DNA from: Miniphocaeibacter sp964345925
GTDB taxonomy: Bacteria > Bacillota > Clostridia > Tissierellales > Peptoniphilaceae
Length of the DNA stretch: 64,000 nt
Assembly (NCBI GenBank): GCA_964345925.1
Contig: CAYFSP010000001.1
Location: 1-64,000, forward strand
Direction: 5' to 3'
Positions 34,487 through 43,709 of this stretch are shown here, in pieces (position 1 is the stretch's first letter; the number at the start of each line of letters is the position of its first letter). The position numbers and the translations under genes are program-made. A model generated the notes under the pieces. It worked only from the letters and a program-made list of their open reading frames with translations. It ran no database searches and was not told the origin of the DNA.

Positions 34487-35227
34487 ATGGCTGGACATAA
34501 TAAATGGAGTAAAATAAAGAATAAAAAGGGTAGTGAAGATGCTAGAAGAGGAAAAATTTTTACGAAGCTTGCTAGAGAAATAATTGTAGCAGTAAAAGAA
34601 GGTGGAGTAGACCCTGAATATAATGCATCGTTAAAGACTGCAATTGAAAAAGCCAAGGCAGAAAATATGCCTAATGATAATATAGAAAGAGCTATTAAAA
34701 AGGGTTCAGGAGCTAATGAGCAAGATAATTACGAGGAAGTTGTATATGAAGGTTATGGTCCTTCAGGAGTTGCCGTAATTGTAAGCTGTTTAACGGACAA
34801 TAGAAATAGAACTGCACCAGAAGTACGACATGCCTTTGATAAATATGGTGGAAACCTTGGACAGACAGGGTCTGTAATGTTTACTTTTGAACATAAAGGA
34901 TTACTTGTAATGAACAAGGACAATTATGATGAAGAAGAGATAATGATGATGTCAATAGATGCAGGAGCTGAGGATTTTTCATCAGATGATGAAGAATTTG
35001 AAATTATAACATCTATGACGGACTTTTCTAAAGTAAGGGATAATCTACTTGCTGAAGGAATTAAATTCAATACTGCAGAATTGACTTATCTACCTAGTAA
35101 TGAGGTAGAAGTTACAAATGAAGATGATATTAAGAATTTAATAAAATTAATAGAAATATTGGAAGATAATGACGATGTACAAAATGTATATCATAATTGG
35201 AGTCTACCAGAGGATTTAGAGGTTTAA
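34487..35227 (+). CDS. yebC: YebC/PmpR family protein (translation/transcription factor)
   Basis: 246 residues, full length. The conserved start MAGHNKWSKIKNKKG, then RGKIFTKLAREI, ENMPNDNIERAIKKG and YEGYGPSGVAV, marks the family. Members have been reported as DNA-binding regulators and, more recently, as factors that help ribosomes through polyproline runs. The latter would fit the proline-rich tail of the nearby PBP, but that link is speculation. Confidence 0.93.
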   Translation: MAGHNKWSKIKNKKGSEDARRGKIFTKLAREIIVAVKEGGVDPEYNASLKTAIEKAKAENMPNDNIERAIKKGSGANEQDNYEEVVYEGYGPSGVAVIVSCLTDNRNRTAPEVRHAFDKYGGNLGQTGSVMFTFEHKGLLVMNKDNYDEEEIMMMSIDAGAEDFSSDDEEFEIITSMTDFSKVRDNLLAEGIKFNTAELTYLPSNEVEVTNEDDIKNLIKLIEILEDNDDVQNVYHNWSLPEDLEV

Positions 35228-35228
35228 A

Positions 35229-35969
35229 ATGGAATTTAACATAAATCCAGTAGCTTTTGAGTTATTTGGAATAGAAATAATGTGGTATGCAATTATAATT
35301 TGTACAGGTTTTATTTTAGGGGTATTCGTTGCTACGAAATTAGCCAAGTATAATAATGTTAATCCTGATCATGTCATCGATATATTATTGTTTGCCCTAC
35401 CTGCGGCAATAGTCGGTGCAAGATTATACTTTGTAGCTTTTGAATGGGATCAGTATAAAGATAATCTGTTAGAGATAATAAATATAAGAGGCGGTGGCCT
35501 TGCAATTTATGGGGGATTAATAGGAGCATTTTTAGTAGGATATATTTATTCAAGGATTAAAAAATTAAACTTTTTAAACTTAACGGATATATTTATTCCA
35601 GCTGTTGCATTAGGCCAAAGTATTGGAAGATGGGGTAATTTTATAAATCAAGAAGCCTATGGAGGACCAACAAATTTACCATGGGGAATTATAATCGATG
35701 GTCAAAAGGTTCATCCAACATTTTTATATGAATCAATAGGAGATTTTATTATATTCCTTATACTTTACAAAGTTGCTAAAAATAAAAAGTTTAATGGTCA
35801 GTGCTTTTATCTATATTTAATATTGTATGGAATTTTAAGGTTTTTTGTTGAGGGACTTAGAACTGACAGTCTATATGTTTTTGGTATAAGAGTTTCACAA
35901 TTATTAAGTGGTATTTTTGCAATAGTGGGTATTATTTTATACATTTTAAATCGAAGAAAAATCAAATAG
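35229..35969 (+). CDS. lgt: Prolipoprotein diacylglyceryl transferase
   Basis: 246 residues with seven or so membrane helices. The Lgt signature GRWGNFINQEAYGG lies near residue 135, RGGGLAIYGG is in the middle, and HPTFLYES follows. It moves diacylglycerol from phosphatidylglycerol to the lipobox cysteine of prolipoproteins such as the one at 27087. It closes the hflX operon, followed by a terminator. Confidence 0.95.
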   Translation: MEFNINPVAFELFGIEIMWYAIIICTGFILGVFVATKLAKYNNVNPDHVIDILLFALPAAIVGARLYFVAFEWDQYKDNLLEIINIRGGGLAIYGGLIGAFLVGYIYSRIKKLNFLNLTDIFIPAVALGQSIGRWGNFINQEAYGGPTNLPWGIIIDGQKVHPTFLYESIGDFIIFLILYKVAKNKKFNGQCFYLYLILYGILRFFVEGLRTDSLYVFGIRVSQLLSGIFAIVGIILYILNRRKIK

Positions 35970-35983
35970 ATATTTGTAAATTT

Positions 35984-36009
35984 AAAGACGGTTAGTAACC
36001 GTCTTTTTT
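35984..36009 (+). terminator. Intrinsic terminator after lgt
   Basis: A 10-bp stem (35984-35993 with 35997-36006) has a 3-nt loop and a run of seven Ts. It separates the hflX-lgt operon from the dcw cluster. Confidence 0.9.
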
Positions 36010-36052
36010 TGTTGAAAAATACAGATTTAAATTAATTATAAAAAAGCTCAAG

Positions 36053-36062
36053 AACGTACGTT
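36053..36062. repeat. 10-bp perfect palindrome upstream of the mraZ promoter
   Basis: AACGTACGTT lies four bases before the -35 element of mraZ. It is more GC-rich than its surroundings, which makes it stand out as a possible protein-binding site. Confidence 0.35.
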
Positions 36063-36066
36063 TGCG

Positions 36067-36095
36067 TTGATAATTAGAGAAAAGTAATGTATCAT
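36067..36095 (+). promoter_or_regulatory. Promoter of the mraZ-dcw operon
   Basis: TTGATA (36067-36072) and TATCAT (36090-36095) are separated by 17 bp. The predicted start, near 36102, coincides with the first MraZ repeat. Confidence 0.65.
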
Positions 36096-36100
36096 ATATA

Positions 36101-36130
36101 TAAGTGGTGAAAAGTGGGTAAAAGTGTCAC
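36101..36130 (+). promoter_or_regulatory. MraZ operator: three 10-bp direct repeats
   Basis: Three tandem units in exact 10-bp register begin at 36101, 36111 and 36121, each carrying AAGTG followed by G or T. This matches the AAAGTG-type repeats bound by MraZ in other low-GC bacteria. They lie from the predicted start site to 24 bases before the mraZ ATG, so bound MraZ would repress its own operon. Confidence 0.8.
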
Positions 36131-36153
36131 AAAATAGATTGAGGTGAGTATTA

Positions 36154-36585
36154 ATGTTCATAGGTGAATATCAGCATAATTTAGACGCCAAGGGACGTTT
36201 AACTCTACCATCGAAATTTAGAGACGACTTAGGAGAAGAATTTTTCATTACAAAGGGAATGGACAACTGTCTATTCGTATTTCCACAAGATGAGTGGGAT
36301 AAAATAGATGAAAAAATAAATGGACTTCAATTATCAAGAAAAGAATCAAGAGGGCTTGCAAGACTATTCTATGCAGGTGCAATAAATGTTTCCTTAGACA
36401 AGATGGGAAGAGTATTACTTCCGCAAAGTTTAAGAGGTTACGCTAAATTAAACAAAGAAGCAATTATTATAGGTGTTTCCTCAAGAGTAGAAATATGGGA
36501 TAAAGAGGCTTGGGAAACTTATAATGACGATGATAATTTGAATTACGATATATTGACTGAAAAGATGACGGACATAGACTTTTAG
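36154..36585 (+). CDS. mraZ: Transcriptional regulator MraZ
   Basis: 143 residues with the two AbrB-like half-domains of MraZ: GEYQHNLDAKGRLTLPSKFR at the N-terminus and a second DKMGRVLLPQSLR near residue 85. MraZ forms ring-shaped oligomers and represses the dcw operon by binding the repeats just upstream. GAGGTGAG sets the start. It precedes rsmH by eight bases. Confidence 0.95.
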   Translation: MFIGEYQHNLDAKGRLTLPSKFRDDLGEEFFITKGMDNCLFVFPQDEWDKIDEKINGLQLSRKESRGLARLFYAGAINVSLDKMGRVLLPQSLRGYAKLNKEAIIIGVSSRVEIWDKEAWETYNDDDNLNYDILTEKMTDIDF

Positions 36586-36593
36586 AGGTAATT

Positions 36594-37535
36594 ATGGAAT
36601 TTAAACATGTATCTGTTTTACTAAATGAAACAATAAAAGGATTAAATATAGATCCAAATGGAATATATGTTGATTGTACTTTAGGCGGCGGTGGTCACTC
36701 CTTTGAAATAGCAAAGCTATTGGAGAATGGAAGACTTATTTGCATAGATCAAGATATAGATGCTATAGAGGCTGCAAAAATAAAGTTAAATGATTATATA
36801 TCCAAAATAACATTTGTAAAATCAAATTTTAAATATTTCAAGGAAATATTAGAAGAGTTAAAGATAGAAAAAGTAGATGGAATTCTAATGGATATAGGTG
36901 TTTCATCATATCAAATAGATAAGGATGATAGAGGATTTTCATATATACAAAATAGTGAACTTGATATGAGAATGGATCAATCTCAAGATTTAACAGCTAA
37001 GTATATTGTAAATAATTATTCTATAGATGATTTAACAAATATATTTTACAAATATGGTGAAGAAAAATGGTCTAAAAGAATCGCAGAATTTATTTGCAAG
37101 AAAAGAGAAAGTGAAGAGATAAAAACAACTTTTGACCTTGTTGAAATAATTGATAAGGCTGTTCCAGTAGAGGTTAGAAGAAAATCTAAGGGACATTATT
37201 CAAAGAGAGTTTTTCAAGCTTTGAGAATTGAAGTGAATAACGAGTTGGGAGTTTTAGAAGAAGTTCTTCCTAAAATGGTAAAACTATTAAACCCAAAAGG
37301 GAGGCTTTGTGTAATAACCTTCCATTCACTTGAGGATAGAATTGTAAAGAATATATTTAGAGATATGAATACCTCATGCACATGTCCTCCAGAGATACCA
37401 GTATGTGTTTGTAACAATAAAAGGTTGGTAAAGCTTATTACACGTAAGCCAATTGTACCTAGCGACAAAGAAATTGAAGAAAATAAAAGGTCCAAAAGTG
37501 CAAAATTAAGAATAATTGAAAAAATGAGGGATTAA
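36594..37535 (+). CDS. rsmH: 16S rRNA (cytosine-1402-N4)-methyltransferase RsmH
   Basis: 313 residues. YVDCTLGGGGHS is the SAM-binding motif of RsmH, ILMDIGVSS follows, and RVFQALRIEVN and ITFHSLEDRIVK are family signatures. It methylates C1402 in the ribosomal P-site. It is the standard second gene of the cluster and lies two bases before ftsL. Confidence 0.95.
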   Translation: MEFKHVSVLLNETIKGLNIDPNGIYVDCTLGGGGHSFEIAKLLENGRLICIDQDIDAIEAAKIKLNDYISKITFVKSNFKYFKEILEELKIEKVDGILMDIGVSSYQIDKDDRGFSYIQNSELDMRMDQSQDLTAKYIVNNYSIDDLTNIFYKYGEEKWSKRIAEFICKKRESEEIKTTFDLVEIIDKAVPVEVRRKSKGHYSKRVFQALRIEVNNELGVLEEVLPKMVKLLNPKGRLCVITFHSLEDRIVKNIFRDMNTSCTCPPEIPVCVCNNKRLVKLITRKPIVPSDKEIEENKRSKSAKLRIIEKMRD

Positions 37536-37537
37536 AA

Positions 37538-38056
37538 GTGGAAGCTCGTGAATATAATTTAAACTATGGACAAGTTGATGTAAATAGAAAAAGAGTAAAG
37601 AGAAAAAGAAAAGTAAGAATAAGTGAAAATAAAAAAATAAAGGTTAGATCAAAAAAATATACAAAGTCTATAAATAGAGCAAAATCAAAGACAGTTACAA
37701 AAAGTAAAAAAATTGTATTATCATTTTTATGTTTAATAAATATATTTTTTATTGGCATTACTTTTAGTGGATATATTTCCATGAGTAATACAAGTATACA
37801 GATGAGTAAACTTAAGCAAGAAATTTCTGAGCTTGAGACGATAAGAGACGACTATAAGATGAAAATCGGAAAATTAACGTCTTCAGAAAGAATAGAGGAA
37901 ATAGCAAAATATAGTCTAGGAATGTCTTATCCAGACGATACTCAATATTACTATTTATCCAATAATAACAGAGAAGAAAAAACAGAAGATAATAAAGAAG
38001 CTATAAAAGATAGTGAAATTGCAAAAGTTAATGAAGGAACTATCTATGAGGAATAA
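37538..38056 (+). CDS. ftsL: FtsL-like division protein
   Basis: 172 residues, GTG start. A very basic cytoplasmic N-terminus (about 1-60) is followed by one membrane helix (about 61-82) and an extracellular coiled coil (about 85-120, SKLKQEISELETIRDDYKM). The acidic tail, rich in Glu, Asp and Asn, is longer than in most FtsL. The call rests on the layout and position between rsmH and ftsI, since FtsL sequences diverge quickly. It forms a bridging complex with DivIB/FtsQ. It overlaps the start of ftsI by 11 bases. Confidence 0.8.
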   Translation: MEAREYNLNYGQVDVNRKRVKRKRKVRISENKKIKVRSKKYTKSINRAKSKTVTKSKKIVLSFLCLINIFFIGITFSGYISMSNTSIQMSKLKQEISELETIRDDYKMKIGKLTSSERIEEIAKYSLGMSYPDDTQYYYLSNNNREEKTEDNKEAIKDSEIAKVNEGTIYEE

Positions 38057-40196
38057 AAAAAATTTTCAAAAATTCCAAAATACATTTAAAAAAAGAACAA
38101 TTACTATTTTCGCAATATGTTTAATGGTAATTGTTGTTTTTGCTGTTAGGATGATTTGGCTATATAATTCGGAATACAGGGTAAAAGCAGCAGAACAAAG
38201 ACTTAGAACTATAGAAATACCTGCTAAAAGAGGAGATATTTTAGATACTAATGGAAATATCTTAGCGGAATCTGTTAAAGTAAATGCATTATACTATATG
38301 CCTGAAACACTTACACCTGAAAATAGAAATAAATTATCAAATGGATTGAGTAAAATAATGGATCTTAATTCAGAGAAAATAGATGATATTATAAATAGTA
38401 AAAATACTTATAAAATTGCAAATAGTATTACTAAAGAACAAGTTGAAGGTATAAGAAATTTAGAATTAAATTGCCTTACAGTATCGGTTGAAAATCAGCG
38501 ATATTATCCAGGGGAATCATCATTATCGAGTATTTTAGGTTTTGTTGACCCAGATGGTAATGGTTTATATGGTATAGAAAAATATTATGATGATGAATTA
38601 AAGGGACAGCCTGGCTTAAATATTTATGCAGGCACTAGAGAAGGCAATATTAGTACATTTGATAAAAATGAACAATTAGATGCAGAAGAAGGTAAAAATA
38701 TACAATTAAATATTGATGAAAATATAAATGCTATCGTAAGTAATGTTGCAAAAGAAGCTTACGAAATATATAATCCAAAAAGTATTTCAGTAATAGTGAC
38801 CGAACCTATGACAAATAAAGTTGTAGCTATGGAAAATTTTCCAAGATATGATTCTAATAAGCCTAGAAAAGGTAGAAATGATGAAGAAAAAGAGGAAATA
38901 GAAAATTTATCAGAAGAAGAAAAACTAGAAAGATATTATGAAATTTGGAGAAATATTTCAGTTAGTAATACATATGAGCCAGGTTCAGTATTCAAGCTTA
39001 TTACAACAGCGATGGCTATAGAGGAAAATACTAGTACTGATAGTTCAATTTACAGATGTGATGGAATATATAGAGATATACCAGGAGTACAAATAAAATG
39101 TATTAAATGGTATGATCCGCATGGAAATGAGACTTTAGAGGAAGCTTTAGCTAATTCTTGTAACCCAGCATATATCCAAATAGCTAAAGATATTGGATAT
39201 GCTAAATTTTATGAATACATTAAAAGTTTTGGTTTTGGAGATGTAACGGGAATTGACTTGATTGGTGAAGAAAAGGGAATAGTACCTAAAAGTGCAGACG
39301 ATATAACAGTTACTCAACTAGCAACTATGTCATATGGTCATAGCATAGCAGTTACACCTATACAAATGATAACAGCGTCAAATGCATTAGTAAATGGCGG
39401 TAAGTTAATAGAACCTAGAATTGTTAAAGAAAAGAAGAAAAAAGAAAAAGTTGAAGTAAAAAGACAGGTTATCTCTAAAGAGACTAGTAAAAAAATGATT
39501 GAATTAATGCAGAATACAGTAGAGAATGGATCTTCTAATGCTGTAAAATCATCTAATTATAAAGTTGGTGGGAAATCGGGAACAACTATTAAAATAGAAA
39601 ATGGAGAATATACATCAGAAAAGACGGTTACTTCATTTTACTCTGCTTTTCCTATTGATGATCCAAAATACTCAGTATTGGTTGTAGTTGATGAGCCTCA
39701 GGGCCTTAATTCAGGTAATGCAGTATCTGGAAAGATATCTAAAAAAATAAACGATGAAATTGTTAAGTATAAAAATTTAGAAGATCATAATTACAATTCT
39801 GTAGGGAAAAATGATGTTGTAGTACCTGATGTAGTTGGTTTAACATTAAAAAATGCAGTGGTATTGTTGGAGAAGAATAACTTAAGGGCTGATATAGTGA
39901 ATACTTCTTTAAGTGATTCGATTATAATTACAAATCAATCTATAGAAGGTGGAACAAAAGTTGAGGAAAACACCACGATAGATTTAAAAGCGGATGATTC
40001 AGGTACAACTTTAATAAAGGTTCCAGATATAATTGGATTAAATAGTAGAGAAGTAAATTATGAAACTAGTGGTATAAATATTAAGATAAAATCTACTGGT
40101 GACACAGAAAATGGGAAGGTGTTAAAAACAATACCAAGTATAGGTGAATTTGTAGAACAAGGCAGTACATTGGAAATAATATACAATAAAGAGTAG
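38046..40196 (+). CDS. ftsI: Class B PBP with two PASTA domains (FtsI/PBP2x/SpoVD type)
   Basis: 716 residues. Membrane helix at about 16-38; a dimerisation domain beginning IPAKRGDILDTNG; a transpeptidase domain with S314-V-F-K317, SCNP and K510-S-G-T; then PASTA repeats beginning VPDVVGLTLKNAV and VPDIIGLNSREV. It crosslinks septal peptidoglycan together with FtsW. PASTA repeats are shared by SpoVD and PBP2x; no sporulation gene is seen here, so a division role is preferred. The start at 38046 is chosen because AAGGA (38034-38038) precedes it; a longer frame begins at 38013 inside ftsL. Confidence 0.92.
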   Translation: MRNKKNFQKFQNTFKKRTITIFAICLMVIVVFAVRMIWLYNSEYRVKAAEQRLRTIEIPAKRGDILDTNGNILAESVKVNALYYMPETLTPENRNKLSNGLSKIMDLNSEKIDDIINSKNTYKIANSITKEQVEGIRNLELNCLTVSVENQRYYPGESSLSSILGFVDPDGNGLYGIEKYYDDELKGQPGLNIYAGTREGNISTFDKNEQLDAEEGKNIQLNIDENINAIVSNVAKEAYEIYNPKSISVIVTEPMTNKVVAMENFPRYDSNKPRKGRNDEEKEEIENLSEEEKLERYYEIWRNISVSNTYEPGSVFKLITTAMAIEENTSTDSSIYRCDGIYRDIPGVQIKCIKWYDPHGNETLEEALANSCNPAYIQIAKDIGYAKFYEYIKSFGFGDVTGIDLIGEEKGIVPKSADDITVTQLATMSYGHSIAVTPIQMITASNALVNGGKLIEPRIVKEKKKKEKVEVKRQVISKETSKKMIELMQNTVENGSSNAVKSSNYKVGGKSGTTIKIENGEYTSEKTVTSFYSAFPIDDPKYSVLVVVDEPQGLNSGNAVSGKISKKINDEIVKYKNLEDHNYNSVGKNDVVVPDVVGLTLKNAVVLLEKNNLRADIVNTSLSDSIIITNQSIEGGTKVEENTTIDLKADDSGTTLIKVPDIIGLNSREVNYETSGINIKIKSTGDTENGKVLKTIPSIGEFVEQGSTLEIIYNKE

Positions 40197-40222
40197 GCCA
40201 AAGAAATTTCTTTTGCCTATTA
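40194..40222 (+). terminator. Weak hairpin between ftsI and mraY
   Basis: Arms 40194-40206 and 40207-40219 pair with one mismatch, but the downstream tract is only partly T. It may cause partial termination before the internal promoter. Confidence 0.45.
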
Positions 40223-40243
40223 TTTATTATAAGCAATAATATT

Positions 40244-40252
40244 TGTTATAAT
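40244..40252 (+). promoter_or_regulatory. Internal extended -10 promoter before mraY
   Basis: TG-T-TATAAT is a perfect extended -10 sequence, with TTATTA (40224-40229) as a possible -35. It would start transcription near 40259 and allow mraY-ftsQ to be expressed separately from mraZ-ftsI. Confidence 0.6.
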
Positions 40253-40277
40253 AGATAGTTGAGTGAAGGAGAGGAAT

Positions 40278-41246
40278 ATGAATATATTAAAAAATGAAAT
40301 TTTATTGCCTTTAGGATTTTCTATTATTCTATCATTAATAGTTGGAAAAATAGTAATAAATCTTTTAAAAAGGGCACATATAGGACAGAGTATAAGGGAT
40401 GATGGACCAGAAGCTCATCATGAAAAAGCTGGAACACCTACAATGGGTGGAATTATTTTTATTATCACTACATTGATATCCTTAATCGTCTTTAAAGGAT
40501 ATAGCTATGAAAATATTCTAGTAGTACTAAGTATGTTAGGTTTTGGATTAGTAGGGTTTGTAGATGATTTTTTTAAATTGGTAATGAAAAGGTCGTTAGG
40601 CCTTACAGAAATGCAAAAAATTATATTCCAAATTTTAATAAGTTTTGCATTAATATATTTTGCATCAAAGGTTTCTGCAAAACCTATAGGAACATTTGTA
40701 ATACCTTTTACATCAATAGAATTTAACTTAGGATTATTAGCATATCCTATATTAGCTTTTATTATGATTGGTACGGTAAATGCTACTAATATTACTGATG
40801 GTCTAGATGGACTTGCAACTAGTGTTACAATACCAGTATTTATAGCATTAACTATTATATCATTAATACAAAACTCTAATATTACAATATTTACTGTAAT
40901 ATTTACTGGAGCTTTAATAGGTTTTTTAGCCTTTAACTCAAATCCTGCTTCTGTATTTATGGGAGATACGGGTTCAATGGCAATAGGTGGAGCTTTAGTA
41001 ATGATATGTGTAATATTTAATATGTCATTACATTTAATAATAGTTGGTGGTGTTTACGTAATGGAGACGATGTCTGTAATCATTCAAGTAATAAGCTATA
41101 AAACTAGAAATAAGAAGAGAGTTTTTCTAATGTCGCCGATACATCATCATTATGAATTAAAGGGATATAAGGAACCTAAAATTGTTGCTGCATTTACAAT
41201 TTTAAGTGTAATTCTATCAATAATAGCAGTAATATCTATATTATAG
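40278..41246 (+). CDS. mraY: Phospho-N-acetylmuramoyl-pentapeptide transferase
   Basis: 322 residues with about ten membrane helices. DDGPEAHHEKAGTPTMGG, GFVDDF, NATNITDGLDGL, GDTGSMAIG and the HHHYELKG histidines are the catalytic and Mg2+ motifs of MraY, which makes lipid I from UDP-MurNAc-pentapeptide and undecaprenyl phosphate. The ATG at 40278 has GGAGAGG in front; a GTG at 40263 would put that site inside the gene. It precedes murD by eight bases. Confidence 0.95.
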   Translation: MNILKNEILLPLGFSIILSLIVGKIVINLLKRAHIGQSIRDDGPEAHHEKAGTPTMGGIIFIITTLISLIVFKGYSYENILVVLSMLGFGLVGFVDDFFKLVMKRSLGLTEMQKIIFQILISFALIYFASKVSAKPIGTFVIPFTSIEFNLGLLAYPILAFIMIGTVNATNITDGLDGLATSVTIPVFIALTIISLIQNSNITIFTVIFTGALIGFLAFNSNPASVFMGDTGSMAIGGALVMICVIFNMSLHLIIVGGVYVMETMSVIIQVISYKTRNKKRVFLMSPIHHHYELKGYKEPKIVAAFTILSVILSIIAVISIL

Positions 41247-41254
41247 GAGATAAT

Positions 41255-42595
41255 ATGAAATATTTTATTTTAGGTTTAGGAATAACAGGAATATCAACAG
41301 TTAAGACTTTATCTTCTTTAGGAAAAAAAGTTGTAGTCTTTGATGATAACTTAAGAGATAGTAAAAAAATAGAAGATGAACTTAAAGGATTTAATTATGA
41401 AATTATACAAAATCCAGAAGATATAATATTTAAAGATATAGATATTGTTGTAAAGAGTCCTGGTATTTCCTTAAATAATGATTTGCTAAATGAATTTAGA
41501 GACAATAATGTTGAAATAATAAGCGATTTGGAATTATCATATAGACTTTTTCCAAATAAAAAATTAGTTTCATTAACGGGAACTAATGGTAAGACGACAA
41601 CTACTATGTTACTTACACATATATTGAAATCCGCAGGAAAGAAAGCTATTGCAATAGGTAATATTGGTGTAGGAATGTTATGGGAAATATACAATAACAA
41701 GGATATAGAGTATTTTATTATTGAATGCTCCAGTTTCCAATTAGCCTCTGTAAACACCTTTAGAACCAATGTAGCAGGAATAATAAATATTACACAAGAT
41801 CATATTGATTGGCATAAAAGTTTTGAAAATTATATTAAAGATAAAAGTAATATATTTAAAAATCAGGATCATAAAGATATATTGGTAATAAATTCAGATG
41901 ATAGGATAATAAATGATATAAGTAAAAATATAAAGCCAAAACTTGTTAAGACTTCAATGGAAAAAGAATTGGATAATGGTTTTTATTCAATAGATGATAA
42001 TATATACTATAGTGATAATGGAATTCGAGAATTCATTTTAAAAAGAGACGATTTTAAAATAGTTGGAAACCATAATATAGAAAATGCTTTGATTGCAATG
42101 GGAATGGCATATTCTTTAAATATTACTTTGGAACAAATAGGTGAGGCTTGTAAAAAATTTAAACCGGTTTCTCATAGAATAGAATTTGTTAGGGAATATA
42201 AAAATGTGAAATTTTATAATGATTCAAAAGGATCCAATATAGACGCTACGAAAAAGGCTATAGAATCATTTGATGATCCTTTAATCCTAATAGCTGGTGG
42301 ATATGATAAAAAGGTATCCTTTGATGAATTATTCAATCAAGGATATAAAAATATTAAGGCTTTAATACTATTTGGTGAGACAAAAAATCTTATAAAAAAC
42401 ACTGCAGAAAAATATGAATATAATAATATATATATTGTAGAGAATATGAGAGAAGCCATAGATAAATCTTATGAGATAATGGAAGGTGGAGATGTGGTTT
42501 TGCTTTCTCCAGCAAGTGCAAGTTGGGGTATGTATAGAGACTATATTGAAAGAGGAGAAGACTTTATAAATATAGTAAATGAATTAGGTGATTAA
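41255..42595 (+). CDS. murD: UDP-N-acetylmuramoylalanine--D-glutamate ligase
   Basis: 446 residues: a Rossmann-like N-terminal domain (FILGLGITGIS), the central ATPase with GTNGKTTTT, and the C-terminal ligase domain with SHRIEFV, NDSKGSN and LLSPASASWGMY. It adds D-glutamate to UDP-MurNAc-L-Ala in the cytoplasm. It is the only Mur ligase in this cluster. Confidence 0.95.
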   Translation: MKYFILGLGITGISTVKTLSSLGKKVVVFDDNLRDSKKIEDELKGFNYEIIQNPEDIIFKDIDIVVKSPGISLNNDLLNEFRDNNVEIISDLELSYRLFPNKKLVSLTGTNGKTTTTMLLTHILKSAGKKAIAIGNIGVGMLWEIYNNKDIEYFIIECSSFQLASVNTFRTNVAGIINITQDHIDWHKSFENYIKDKSNIFKNQDHKDILVINSDDRIINDISKNIKPKLVKTSMEKELDNGFYSIDDNIYYSDNGIREFILKRDDFKIVGNHNIENALIAMGMAYSLNITLEQIGEACKKFKPVSHRIEFVREYKNVKFYNDSKGSNIDATKKAIESFDDPLILIAGGYDKKVSFDELFNQGYKNIKALILFGETKNLIKNTAEKYEYNNIYIVENMREAIDKSYEIMEGGDVVLLSPASASWGMYRDYIERGEDFINIVNELGD

Positions 42596-42597
42596 TT

Positions 42598-43707
42598 TTG
42601 AATGGTAAACAAGGGAAAATTGATAAAAAAATATTAATTACAACCATAATATTACTAGTAATAGGTAGTATTATGGTATTTAGTTCAAGTTGGCCTTATG
42701 CGACAAGGCTTCATAACAATCCTTATGAATTCATAAAAAAGCAGATAATTTTTTCAATTGCAGGTTTTATAGTAATGTATATTGTTTCAAATATTGATTA
42801 TAGAATATATAAAAAGTATGCTGTTATAATATATTTCTTAACTATTATTCTTTCTATAGCAGTATTAATTTTTGGGGATGTAGAAAAATTTGCTGCTAAA
42901 AGATGGTTGGAGATTAAATTTACTACAATTATGCCATCAGATTTTTTAAAACTTGGTACTATATTTATTATTGCTAGGTATGTTTCAAAATACTACCATA
43001 AAATAAATACATTTATATATGGTTTTTTACCTATGGTTGGTTTTGCAGGACTTTCTGGAATATTGGTATATATGCAGCCAGATCTTTCTACAACCATTGT
43101 CATATTAGCATTAGTAGTGGCAATGTTTGTAATAGCAGGAATAAATATGTTTTATTTATTCTTTTCCATAGGTGCAGTAGGAGCAGTAGGAGTTGTTGGT
43201 ATCTTTAGCAAAAATAGTGTATACAGCAGGGCTTCTAGAATAGATGCTTGGCTTAATCCTCTAAAAGATTTTTCAAATAAAGGATGGCAACTTGCCCAGT
43301 CTTTATTTGCAGTTAGCTATGGTGGTTTTTTTGGAGTAGGATTAGGGAGAAGTAGACATAAATTCAGCTACTTATCAGAAGCTCATAATGACTTCATATT
43401 TGCAATAATCTGTGAAGAATTAGGATTTATTGGTGCTATGATGATAATATTTTTATATGTTTACTTAATTTTTTTAGGAATGAAACTAGCCTTTAGAATA
43501 AAGGATATATTCGGGAAATTCCTAGTAATAGGAATAATGCTTTTATTGGGAATTCAATCTTTTACAAATATTTCTGTTGCGTTGGGTTTAATACCTCCAA
43601 CAGGTTTAACATTACCTTTTATAAGCTATGGTGGAAGTTCACTATTGGTATATATGGTAATGATAGGAATAGTTTTAAATATTTCTAGAACTGAAAAGGG
43701 GAGGTAA
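42598..43707 (+). CDS. ftsW: SEDS glycosyltransferase FtsW
   Basis: 369 residues, TTG start behind TTAGGTG. About ten membrane helices. SSSWPYA near the start, KRWLEIKF, YMQPDLSTTIV, the AHNDFIFAIICEELG segment and PFISYGGSSLL near the end are SEDS motifs. It polymerises lipid II at the septum with the class B PBP encoded upstream. Between murD and murG it is more likely FtsW than RodA. Confidence 0.93.
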   Translation: MNGKQGKIDKKILITTIILLVIGSIMVFSSSWPYATRLHNNPYEFIKKQIIFSIAGFIVMYIVSNIDYRIYKKYAVIIYFLTIILSIAVLIFGDVEKFAAKRWLEIKFTTIMPSDFLKLGTIFIIARYVSKYYHKINTFIYGFLPMVGFAGLSGILVYMQPDLSTTIVILALVVAMFVIAGINMFYLFFSIGAVGAVGVVGIFSKNSVYSRASRIDAWLNPLKDFSNKGWQLAQSLFAVSYGGFFGVGLGRSRHKFSYLSEAHNDFIFAIICEELGFIGAMMIIFLYVYLIFLGMKLAFRIKDIFGKFLVIGIMLLLGIQSFTNISVALGLIPPTGLTLPFISYGGSSLLVYMVMIGIVLNISRTEKGR

Positions 43708-43709
43708 TA

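Noticed and set aside
40263..40277. GTG start for mraY
   Set aside because: It would place the GGAGAGG ribosome-binding site inside the gene; ATG 40278 is correctly spaced.
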